DNA of 64,000 nucleotides, from NCBI GenBank assembly GCA_032768795.1, contig CP136496.1, forward strand, positions 1,736,001-1,800,000. The letters run 5' to 3'. The DNA comes from Tremella fuciformis. Lineage: Eukaryota > Basidiomycota > Tremellomycetes > Tremellales > Tremellaceae. The stretch's first letter is position 1. Each line of letters starts with the position of its first letter. Shown here piece after piece: positions 1-9,964 of this stretch. The notes under the pieces are model-generated. The model was given only the letters and a program-made list of their open reading frames with translations, was not told the origin of the DNA and did not search any database. The translations under genes were made by a program, and so were the position numbers.

Positions 1-3000
1 TGGGAACCCCTCGATCGGGGCAGGAGCCGCGATGTCGACCGGGTCACCCAATACAGGGGCTTCCGATTGAGGCTTGAACGCTTCTACGTCCGTAGCTGAC
101 AGATCGACCGGCTCGGTACGCATCAAGACCGGCTCGCTTGGAGGAGCAGGAGGGGCAACGGCCTCTTCGAGCGAAGAAGCTGGTGCGTTTCCGACCGGTA
201 CAGATTCGGCATCTTCTCCAGAGGCGGCGATCGTCTCCTCGAGCTGGGCGTAAGGCGTAGTCGAGACTTCGTCCATCTGCTGCACCACGCGCTCCTCGTA
301 CGACTCGCCTGTCGAGCGTGAGATCGAGGAGGAACCTGGACTGATCTTCCCGTCTGCCGCTGTGACATCCAAGGGAGGGTCCGAAGGGATGTCGAAAGGT
401 GTCTCAGCAGGTGTCTCGAATGGCGTCTTGCTTGGGGTATCCAGGAACGCCTGCGACGGCATAGAAGGCGTCTCAAGCGCAGAAACGTCGACAGCGGTTC
501 TTGCCTCCTCGACCGGGGCTTCTTCCAAAGCTTCTAGCGATGATTCTGAGCCAGACGCCTCGGTCGCAGGGACCGCGTCATGCCTGCCCGAGTCCGGACG
601 CCCTTCAGACGGGAACTCTGCGCTGATTGGTTCTGGCAGCGGCACGGCTGGTACTGCGGAGACGCCAGAGACAGCAGCGCTGTCCTCCGAGCTCGCGGTC
701 GTGGCAGGCTTCTCCTCCAAGGGTTCTCCTGCATTTTGCTGCTCTGGCTCATCGAAGCCGGCTTGTTCGCTTGTCGGATCCACCTCGGCGACTGACTTCT
801 CGGTATCGGCTGCCGCCGACTTCTCTTCAGTAGGGGCATCGAGCGCTGGCACAGCGATGCCAGCCACAACACCGCCGATAATGGGTAGGGACGCGGTAGC
901 AGCCACGGCGGCTTCGACAAGACCAGCGTGACTGGACCCGTCCTCGGTCTCGGCCGGGGCCATAGGCTGGTCGTCGGCGGCTCCAAGGGTCTCGACATGT
1001 TGTGAGGCTGTCACTTCGTCTGACAGCGCAGATCCCCCAGCAGCGGGCAAAGTGATCGATGCGTGTAATTGCTCAACATCTTGCGCAGCGTGCTCCTCGG
1101 CCGACTCAGGCTCGACCGTCGGGTCCGGCAGAGTCATCGGCGGCGGTGGCGCGAACATGAGTGTGGCAGCCAAAGGAGAGGACGGAGAAGTAGCTCTGCC
1201 CTCCATCTCATCCAGGACCATATCGAGAGGTACGGGCTCTCCAAAAGTGTGATCCGAGACGGGATCATAGCCCATCTCCGAGACGTCGTCCGGGTTGACA
1301 GGCTCGAAAGGCGTCTCAGATCGACTGGGCACTTCGTCCTCCTCGGGTCGGAGGAAGACTATCGACGACGGACGACGGGGAGTCGCCGGTCTTGATGGAG
1401 GATGGTATGGTACTTCGAGACTGGGCACTGTAGGCGGTTCGAGAGACTCTTTCTGATTTGCGGCCTGCGATTAGAGCTTGCTCCATTCTAGACGCGCTAG
1501 CTCACATTTTTCCGTAGGGGTTCTTCTTCCTCAGCTTGAGCACTCTCCAGTGGCTTGCTCTCAGTCAACTCGATTGGAAGGGCGGCAGGCTTTGGAGACG
1601 GAGAGGGAGCGAAGCTTCGCCTGCTTCTGACTACAGAGACTTCGTCCCCGTCCACGACTTTTGCCGGAGCATCGTGCTCTCGAACGAGGAGATCTTTGCC
1701 GAAAGTGGCAGCGCTGGGCGAATCTTGTTTATCGGTCAATACCTCCTCATCACCACGGCCTCGAGCTTTTGTGGGCGACAAAGCCAGAGCATCATTGAGG
1801 GAAAGGCGTTCTCCCACTGGTGTTGGGAGAATGTCGGTCTGGATGCTGCCCTCTTCGGTAGCGGCATAAATTGCCCGGGTAGACGTATTCGTCGAGACCG
1901 CCCCAAGCGTACGAGGTTTCCGCTTCGGCGTAACGTCAGAGATGGTCTCCGTTTCAACGACCGCGGGCAAGTCGTCGTGGATCGGCTGACAAGGCGGAAT
2001 ACCAGGATTCGCCAGTGCGTATCGCCAAATGGTCTCGTCGGTGTCGTACCACTTCTTCAGGTTCGCCAGCGGCTTCAGATCCAAGTCGATAATCTTCACT
2101 CTGGACCGGCCTTCCACAAGCTGCACACCATCGAGCGGACCGCGCTTGATCACGAGATTGATGAAGATCGAGCAGTCCTTGAAGATCGCCGAGAGCGCAT
2201 ACATTACGCAGCGATGGCGAAGGTCGCTTACCATATCGCTGGTGCCATTGGTGGAATACTTCTTATACAGCTCAACACATTGACCGAGCTCCTCAGCGTT
2301 GATTTCTGGCAATGATGCACGGTCGAAGAGCTCCGCCCCAGGATGAGCAGCGGCGAACTCTGCGGCAAGGGAGGTGATATCTTGAAATTCCATGATGGCC
2401 TGAAGTTGCCTCAAAGTCGAGATAGCCTTGCTCTCACGGAGGAGTGGCGGTACGAAGGCTAGGGCAGACAGTTCGATGGTCTGACACAAATCAACGCAAC
2501 TCTCCTCGGCTAGGCTTTGTAACTTACAATGTCGGCTGGCTTGAGCATCGTAGGGCCGGCGAAGAGGCGCAAATTGTTGATATCCCCATCTGCCTCTTTC
2601 CACTGTCGAATCAAGCCTACTATGGCTTTTTGCATGCGCTCATCTTCTCCAGAGTAGAGGTCCAGGGGGCAATATCGCTCCTCGTCGATCGTGCGCCCTC
2701 GCTGATGTTGGTGCAGGCAGAACCTGCAGTGTTGGGACTTGATGTCCGCCGCTTCGGCAGGAACTATTGACGAAGCAGAGGGCAAGAAACCCCATTTGGG
2801 CTGTAGGCGTGAGCTCGAGGCAGACAGGCGACAATGGACTGACCTTGATCTCGACGCCCAGAACAAGTTCGCCTCCGTCCTCTTCAGCTGAACGCAGGTC
2901 TTCACAAAGAGCAAGCGGAACAATGTCCTCATCCACAGTCACGGTATCTACGCGCCGCGCTTCGGGTCGGTGTGTCTCGGCATTCGCCAACAGCTCCTTC

Positions 3001-4313
3001 ACCCAACTAGCCTCTGCCAAGACCGATTCCTGAGATAAGAGGAGCTCTGGCGGTATAAGGAGGGGCAACATTTTGTGCCTCCATATGCGACCCCGCTCCG
3101 CCGCTTCTTCGTCGTCTACCGCGCGCTTGGACTTTTTGAGTCTCAACGCTTTGCCGCGGTACAGGGGGAGATCGCCACGGTAAGAGAATATCATGTGGGC
3201 GCCACCTTCGCCGATGTATACCCAATCTTCGGCTTTCGTCTCTTCACTGAGGTACGCCCGGGTCGGTGGGGAGATTTTGACAAAGTCACCAAACTCGCCG
3301 GTCGTGTATTCCGTAGGCATATCAGATACAGCAGTGCGTGCTGTTCCCGGCTCGCCTGCCCCATCTCGCGAGGCTCGTTCGGTCGAAGCTTTGTTTTCGG
3401 CGAGAGTAGCGAGGTTGGTGGCTTTCGACTGGCTACGACTCGCAGTGAAGAAACCGCTTCGTAGCCCAGCCTTCGAGCCTGTGGACGTAGCGCGCTTGAC
3501 GCCGTCCCTGCCATCTTTAGCGCCAGACCCACCGGGTCCCCTGACAGACTTGGTGCGCTTGAACTGCGACGCAAAGTCACGAAGGGACTGGCTGAGGGAG
3601 ATCCGGGACGAGCTCGATGACGCCCGCTCCATTCGCTCCCGCTTCGGCTTGGCGCCTTTGATAGCCTGCTCGCCATGTTCAGACGAAGGGCGCGTGAGAT
3701 TGAGAGACTTGCGCTTGCCATGCGGGAGCGGAGGCGGGGGCACGACCGCGCTCAGACCCGGCGTCTGCAGACCCTGAGGCTGCCCTCCTGCGAGCAGGTC
3801 CTCGCGAGACCGCGTCCGACTCGGCCCAGCGGCATGGCTGTCACTCGCGCTCCTGCCGGTGTGTGACCCGGGGAAGGTGGCAAATATATCCTCCACGTCC
3901 AGCGGCTTCTTGCCGGAAAAGTCGAGATCAAGTTTCGGCCTATCCGGATGCTCGTCTACGAGCACGCCCGAGCCCTCGCTCGACGAGCTGCGCGAGAAGC
4001 GGCCGAGCGTCGCTGCGAGGTGCCGCAGGCGCTGGTCGGGCGAGGCGGAGAATCCAGATGACGTGAATGTGTCCCAGCCGTTTGCGGGGCGCCCGTTCGG
4101 CTGGGGAGTACGGCCGGTCGGTGGGTGCAAGGCTGCGAGGGAGGAGAGCTCGTCTGAGAGTGCCGAGAGCGGGTCGAGGGGCTCTTTGGTGGGTGTACGG
4201 GGGAGGTCACTGGACGATACGATCCGCCTGGGGGAGCGTGCTGGCGTTGCGGCGGCAGGGGGCTTAAGAGGCAAGGGGGCCGAGGTGGAAGGAGGGACGA
4301 GCGAGTCGGTCAT
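1..4313 (-). CDS. IPK1: Inositol-pentakisphosphate 2-kinase with giant disordered flanks (3' end beyond window)
   Basis: This enzyme phosphorylates the 2-position of inositol pentakisphosphate to make InsP6. Proposed exons on the minus strand are 4313-2844, 2800-2528, 2480-1506 and 1464 to beyond base 1; all junctions are in frame. The kinase domain covers about residues 363-737. It has an N-lobe nucleotide loop (GEGGAHMIFSY, about 368), the EIK-PKWGF motif split by intron 1, a CRFCLHQHQR segment, YCPLDLYSG, FKDCSIFI, and IDLDLKP at about 711-717 followed by KKWY. About 362 Ser/Pro-rich residues precede the domain. More than 650 acidic, Pro/Ser/Ala-rich residues follow it, with TP-type repeats (ETPAETPF). 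Yeast Ipk1 is only about 280 residues. The last intron (1465-1505) is inferred; if it is not spliced, the protein stops at 1497. The domain call is firm, the tail less so. Confidence 0.88.
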
Positions 4314-4654
4314 GGTCGTCAGGTCGTGCGGTCGTCAAGTGCGGTGCTGCGAGCATGTAGAGCGCCTTCTAGAAGGATGTTGAGGGAGGGGGGGTGGGTG
4401 GCGGGGGCCATGAGCCGTCGAGACAAGAGACGAAGAGGACAAGGGAAGGAGATGGGAGGATCCATTGCGAAGACAAGGAGGTCTATGCATCTTTCAAGAC
4501 CGGTCCGAGCGTCGCCGCTTGGGCCCCGCAATGATTCGCAAACGACAATTAGTGTGGCGTGGCACATGTTTGTAGATGTCGTCCTCCCCGGAATGCGAAT
4601 CGTGTCACATGTTAGATAGCCCATGAATCCCTTCTCGACATCCCTAGACACGCC
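4314..4654. other. Intergenic: IPK1 upstream region and GT90 3' end
   Basis: There is no gene here. It holds the IPK1 promoter side and the 3' flank of the GT90 gene. The one clear feature is a run of four G-tracts at 4384-4407, listed separately. Confidence 0.7.
4384..4407 (+). promoter_or_regulatory. Candidate G-quadruplex upstream of IPK1
   Basis: Four runs of three or more G (4384-4386, 4388-4394, 4396-4398, 4403-4407) are separated by loops of 1, 1 and 4 bases, which fits the usual G-quadruplex pattern. It lies about 70-95 bases upstream of the IPK1 start, on the non-coding strand. A regulatory role is inference only. Confidence 0.4.
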
Positions 4655-7600
4655 TCAAGACCCAAAGTCGAAAGGCTGCTGCCCGTCAAAAGTCTCATAC
4701 AACTCGCCGTCAATCCAATTCTCCCTCGCCCGATCTGGATCTTCTTCCCACCGACTACTCGTCTCCAGCTCGTCCTCCCGGGCATCTGATAATTCGTCAC
4801 CAGCCTCGTATCCACTGTCAGGCTCGATTGGGAGGGCAAACGCGAGCTCGACTTGCTGCCCTTCTGCTTGCTGTGCGTCTAATGCTTCTTCTTCTAGATG
4901 CTCCTCTATCATATCGTCGCGGATTTCTTGCAGATCGAGCTCGCGTTCCTGATCGGTGGGGTCGTAATGGAAGTCCTGGCTGTCAGCCAAGCAGAGAAAC
5001 GAGATAATTCCGGAGTTTACCATGTCTACATCCTCGTCTGCGGCCAGTCGCTGCTACGTCAGCCCTCAAATCGATCTTATCCACGGGCAACTCACAGCAT
5101 ACTCGAGGAACAAGCGCATCATGTAAGCTTGCAGATCTTCCAGTCGGAACATGCGCTGAACAAAGCATTGCTACGACTCAGCGATGACTAGTCGCCGTTC
5201 GAACTGCGACTTACGCCGTTACGTGCAAGTGCCTTGGCTGTCTCGTCAAAGGCCAGCTCGGGATGTTTCGGTGTTCCGCGGAAGCTACCGGTCAGCGGTC
5301 CGCAAGATCAGGTGGGCCGAAACGTACAAAGCCATGATGTCGAGCAAATCAGAAAAGTCCAGTTTGGCTGGTATGTACATGAACCAGCTACTCGTCAGAC
5401 ACAATCGCATGCCTTTAATTACGCACGGAATGAGATGTGGCTGGAACCACTCGGTGAATATTCCGGTTTTGATGACCACAGAGTTGGTACTCATTAAGCG
5501 TCTGAAACGCCCACTGCGGAATCAATCTCGATTCCACGCTTCCCTACAAACGCTTGACTTACCTCCACCCGTTCCCATCAATGTCGAGCAAGAACTTGTT
5601 TTGATTGAGATCCGCCGGGCTTTGATGACCGGCCCAGGTGATCTCGTCCCGCATATCCTGGCAAGTACCATCGGCGTCTGAACATTGCAAGGGCTCGCCG
5701 GCGAGCTTTATGTCGAAGAAGTAGTCCATGGCTTCGTCGGTTGGCATGATCTCCGACCGGACGGGAAATTCCGAATGACCCATCCGGTGATCTCGAGGAT
5801 GAGACGCTTCTTCCTCATCTTCATATTCGGGATCCTCATTCTCACTATCTTGACCAAAGTCAGGAACGGAGAACTCGACAAATTCAGTTGACTGATTGTT
5901 GGCCCAGTGATGTAGTCGTATTCGGTGCGCATTCCTCCAGGGAACATCGCGGGTCATCATCGAGATGCCGGTAGGACTGCCACGCTTGCCTGTCAGTCCG
6001 TGTCCCGATGGAGCTTGAACGACTCACCCAGGCTAACTTCGAGGATTGCTTCAGCTCCCATTTGGGATCTTGTCCTCGATTGTCGTTGAATTGATCTAGA
6101 GGTGTGATGAGAATGTCGGAACTGTTTATCAGCGAAGCCCAGCAGCATCAGGAGGCGATGGACTTGATGGATGTCTTGGCCAGACTGAACAGCGGTAGGA
6201 GCTGAGTGTGCGGCCGAGGATGCGAGTCTCGATCATGGGTCTCCAGCGTCAAGCCATGCAGAGGGATAAGATAAGGATCTGCTCGTCAGCTACAGGTTCT
6301 GCTGTCTGCGAGAGCTGACTCTGGCAAAAGTCGCCCGCTTCGAGACTGTCGTAGATCAAGCTCTTGCCCTCGTCGAAGGAAGCGTTCCGTCGGTAGTTCG
6401 ACTCGGGCGCACAACTTCGGGACAGCCGCACTTTCGCATCATCGGTCTCATGCAGATGCGTGGTGACTGCCTATAAGCCATGCTGTCCATATCTGCGCCA
6501 CTCACGCTCGTTCCGCAAGCCCAAGTCCACGAGCGAGCCTCTTCTTGCCCATGAGAGGTAGATCTGGGGCTGATCGAAGATCGAAAAGGTGGCTCGCAGA
6601 TCAGGCAGATACCTCGCAAACGCCTGCAGCAACCTGAACGTCAGCTTGTCCTGTGGAGAGAAGGTTGACGGACTTGGAGGCATCATTTGCTCTGAAGATA
6701 GTGCCGTCCCACTTGAGACCGCCTTCATCTTTGATCTTCCGTCAGCTTGCCACTTTGACTGACAGCTCACCTCTATGTCGACATGCCCGTCCTGGACGAC
6801 CAAGGTGAACGTCTCTGGCATATCCTCGACCATCCTCATACGCCGCTTGAACTCGTCTTTTGGCAGAGCAAAGAACGGCGCTAGATCCAAGTTGATCCTG
6901 TCGTACTCGTCCGGCAGTACGAGCTGATGCACCTGTGCAAACTCCCACCACACGTCAAAGCCTCGCGGAGGCAAACGGCCATACCGCCTGGTATACTCCC
7001 TGACCGCCTCGCCCAGACTCTGCGACTGCCTCGCCAGCGTCTCCTCCCAGCGCTTCTCGCCAAGGGCAAGCAGCACCGGAATGGGGTGCGGCGCCCCTTC
7101 GTCCTGGGAAACAATGAGGTGCCCGGTGCTCGAATACAAATGATGCGAATGCGGACGCTGGCCCTTGACGGCATTGGTGAGATTGAGCTCGTGCGCTTCT
7201 TTAGGCGGGTAAAGCTCGCGTATACGGCGCAGGTCCCGGTGGTATGCCTCGACAGGAGAGACGAAGCGGCACAGTCCGTTGTCCTCTGCCCAGTCGCCCG
7301 CATCGAACCACCGCGCCCAGCGCAAGTGACCGACCCGCAGCCCCCCTGGCCCACCTCGAATGGCGAAAGTGCGGTACAGTGCCCCAACGAGCAGAAAGAC
7401 AAGCAGGCACCCCAGGCTCCTGCGAGACGTCTTGAACAGCCTCGGTGGGCGCCAGGTCGCCTTCTTCCCCGGCTGGGTCAGCGAGAACGGCGGCGGTTTG
7501 GGCGAAGAGGCATGCAGCGAGCTGTAGTGTTTCCTCGGCGAGTGGGGCGATTCGGGATAGTCGTTCGTCCGTGGAGAGGCGAGGTTGAGCGTCTGGATGG

Positions 7601-7700
7601 GATCTTGTAGTCCGGGATGGAGTCGGATGGGCGTCATGGGGGGCGTGCCGGCGTTCTGGTACGCATGGCGTACTTTTGGAGTGGAGGGAGGGGGGTTCAT
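4655..7700 (-). CDS. GT90 (CAP10-type) glycosyltransferase
   Basis: This is a Golgi-type II membrane glycosyltransferase of CAZy family GT90, the family of cryptococcal CAP10 and the xylosyltransferase Cxt1. Twelve exons give 862 residues (7700-6771, 6735-6674, 6633-6506, 6466-6320, 6278-6164, 6121-6028, 5984-5563, 5513-5427, 5387-5328, 5284-5215, 5170-5096, 5053-4655), and the total length is an exact multiple of three. One membrane span lies at about residues 96-112 after a Pro/Ser-rich cytosolic tail. Family landmarks include RYGRLPPRGFDVWWEFA, LPDLRATFSIFDQPQIYLSW, CQNPYLIPLHG, WRGSPTG, FLLDIDGNGWSGRF, and the PHLIPWFMYIP segment before a DFSDLLD stretch. The C-terminal 100 or so residues form a very acidic tail that is not typical of the family. 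The donor sugar and acceptor cannot be read from sequence; capsule-like or wall glycan or glycolipid synthesis is likely. Confidence 0.9.
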
Positions 7701-8050
7701 TTTTGGGTATCGTCAAGTCGTCAAATCTACAGGTCTGGAAATCTACACAAGGAGGTGTTGAGGACGTCGCAGCATGTGTCGGCCCTTCAAGACTCTCGCC
7801 GCTGCGCTCACGTCAGCGCGCCGCGGCGAATGCTGAGAGATTGTCAGTGGGTGGACGATGAAATGTCGTGAGCGTGTCGTCAGGAACGATGACCAGTCGC
7901 GCGCCGGTCCGCGGTCTGCCGGACCCGAACCATCCATACTTGGGACCGTGCTTTTCCGACATCTCAGAAGGAGGGGTGTACCTTTCATGCAAATATGTAC
8001 GATTGATGTATGTCCAACAACAAGATTGCCCGATCAACATGCCGATGCTT
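7701..8050. other. Intergenic: GT90 promoter side, MSP1 3' end
   Basis: I see no gene or RNA here. The two flanking genes run in the same (minus) direction, so this stretch should hold the MSP1 terminator and the GT90 promoter. No clear motif was recognised. Confidence 0.6.
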
Positions 8051-9509
8051 CTAATCTAATGTCTCCCCATATCCTCCAGGTACTGATCGTCGACTCGGAT
8101 CTACGTGAGCGTACGCATGTGAATCGTGAGGGACAAAATCGTCCAATGTCAACGGACGAAGCTTGAATCCCTAGAGGTCAGCTATCAAAGGTCTCAAAGG
8201 AGAGAGACTGACCTCCTTTCGCGCTGCCTCCAGACCCGCCGTGCCCGCCTGACCTTTCTCTCGCATGACCTCCCTGACGGGTACCATGGCAGCGTTGCGA
8301 CATGTCTCTCTGAGATCAGATCCCGAGAGACCGTCTGTTCGCCTGGCGAGAGCTTGTATCGAGAAGTCCTCGGACACCTTTGTGTGGGCCAGCATCTTGT
8401 GGTGAGTTGACTAAACATATTCCCCCAGGTGCCTCACCAGAGATAGGATCTTCACACGCTGGTCAAAGTTGGGTAGTCTGATTGGGAATCGCTTTGGCAT
8501 CCGGCGGAGAATGGCAGGATCTATGCTAACGGGTCAGCTTGGAACCCGCAGAGGACGAGAGCCGACTCGTTTGGTCTGTTGGTTGCTCCAAGAACCAAAA
8601 CACGACAGTCAGAACCCGTTGTCAGACCGTCCCACAAACTGATGTGTCAGTGAGAGATGGTGCGATGGCCCAATGCAGTGCGCACGTCATGAATTCAGCC
8701 TTCATCATCGCCGTCACCTCGTGATCCCCTGCCGAACGCTCTCTAAACAGCGAGTCGATCTCGTCGATGAAGATCTGCTCATGAGCAAGGTTGCCGACGA
8801 CATCGAGCTCCTCTGACTTACGATGCTTGGCTGAACTTTCATAGCCAGGGAAAACAGGCCCGCTACTAACTTGTTCGATTCGCCAAACCACTTATTTGTT
8901 CTGAGATGAGCTAGGCAATAGTGGCAGACTGTTAGCCCACAAACTCGAGATCGGCAGATTGATGAAGGTGGCCCCGCTCTCCTTTGCCAGGGCCTTTGCC
9001 AACATCGTCTTTCCGCATCCAGGATGTCCGTACAGCAGCACCCCTTTCGGGGCACTCAATAGGCCGTTGCTGCTGGCGAACAACTCGGGAAATGTCAAGG
9101 GATAGATGACTGTCTCTCGCAGGCTCGATATGATCTCATCCAGGCCTCCTATGCTCTCAAAGGTAACGTCGATAGAAGCGGGCGGGATGATTTGGCCGGC
9201 GATACTAGACTCGTATTCATCCAAGTCGAGTTGAGCCAATTGAGCCTCTGACAAGCCAGTCTGTGTCAAAAGCTGTTTTCCCTTTTCTCTCGACTTCTTG
9301 GTCGTCGGCGAGGATGCATCGAGAGACGACAAAACATAGCGGAGGGCGTAATAGAGTGCGACCTAAGGTCAGTATCCGCAGGAAGATTATGAGAAAGGTT
9401 AGACGGACTTGAGATGCGGCAAAGAAGGCGACTGCGGGCATTAGTGGCTTTGAATGATATCATTATCGTACGCACCATCCAAGACGACCCGCTGCACGTC
9501 TCTGGCCAT
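8051..9509 (-). CDS. MSP1: Mitochondrial outer-membrane AAA ATPase Msp1/ATAD1
   Basis: This membrane-anchored AAA protein pulls mislocalised tail-anchored proteins out of the mitochondrial outer membrane. Nine exons give 369 residues (9509-9476, 9431-9409, 9362-8941, 8900-8822, 8774-8686, 8638-8567, 8525-8438, 8395-8213, 8170-8051), close to yeast Msp1 (362). A hydrophobic anchor lies at about residues 12-33. The AAA core follows: Walker A at 131-138, the FGESNK pore loop region, Walker B with [26 protein letters not shown], sensor-1 GATNRPNDID, an ILRRMPKRF arginine finger region, and GLSGSDL. Walker A reads GHPGCGKT, where the family has GPPGCGKT. The start at 9509 was chosen because a short lead into the anchor matches the family; an in-frame extension upstream is less likely. 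Confidence 0.94.
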
Positions 9510-9964
9510 CCTGACTGGGGAGTGGAGAAGAGCAATGTCGACCGCCGAATTGGCATCGCTGGCACTCGAAGTCTGGCTTTTTGCGGAGGTCGGGTGGCGG
9601 ATTTCCCACGGTCGCCATCCGGCGCGTGGCTTGGACCCATTTTCAGGAACCGGCTCCGGGTCCGAGCGGCAGGGGTGAGACCCTGTCACGTAGGGGAATC
9701 ACACATTGGGCGCGTCTCGTCATTAAATTCATATATTCCAACTGAGCAGGCAGTTCTCTGTTCACCATCTCCTTGACCTCCCTCCATCTCAGCATCAGCA
9801 CGCATCAGCATCGGCATAGAACAGACAGATACGAGAGACACGACCACAAGCCACGACAGCATACGAAAGGAAACTTCCTCGCCCAACCCACCTACTCGCG
9901 TCCCCTTCTCTCTACTTGCTGGATATAGTCCCGCCCATCACGTCCCCTTCCCCTCACCAGCCAC
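9510..9964. other. Divergent promoter region MSP1/RIF1
   Basis: This 455-base stretch lies between two genes that point away from each other. It is rich in CATCAGCA-like repeats and pyrimidine tracts toward RIF1. No gene is seen. Confidence 0.6.

Noticed and set aside
362..931. Plus-strand Ser/Ala/Gly-rich open frame of 189 codons
   Set aside because: It is antisense to the acidic IPK1 tail frame, which is open over the full 1.46 kb; codon bias makes the mirror frame open too.
5180..5220. GTTCGAACTGC, a B-box-like string
   Set aside because: It lies within a short GT90 intron and has no A box or cloverleaf around it.
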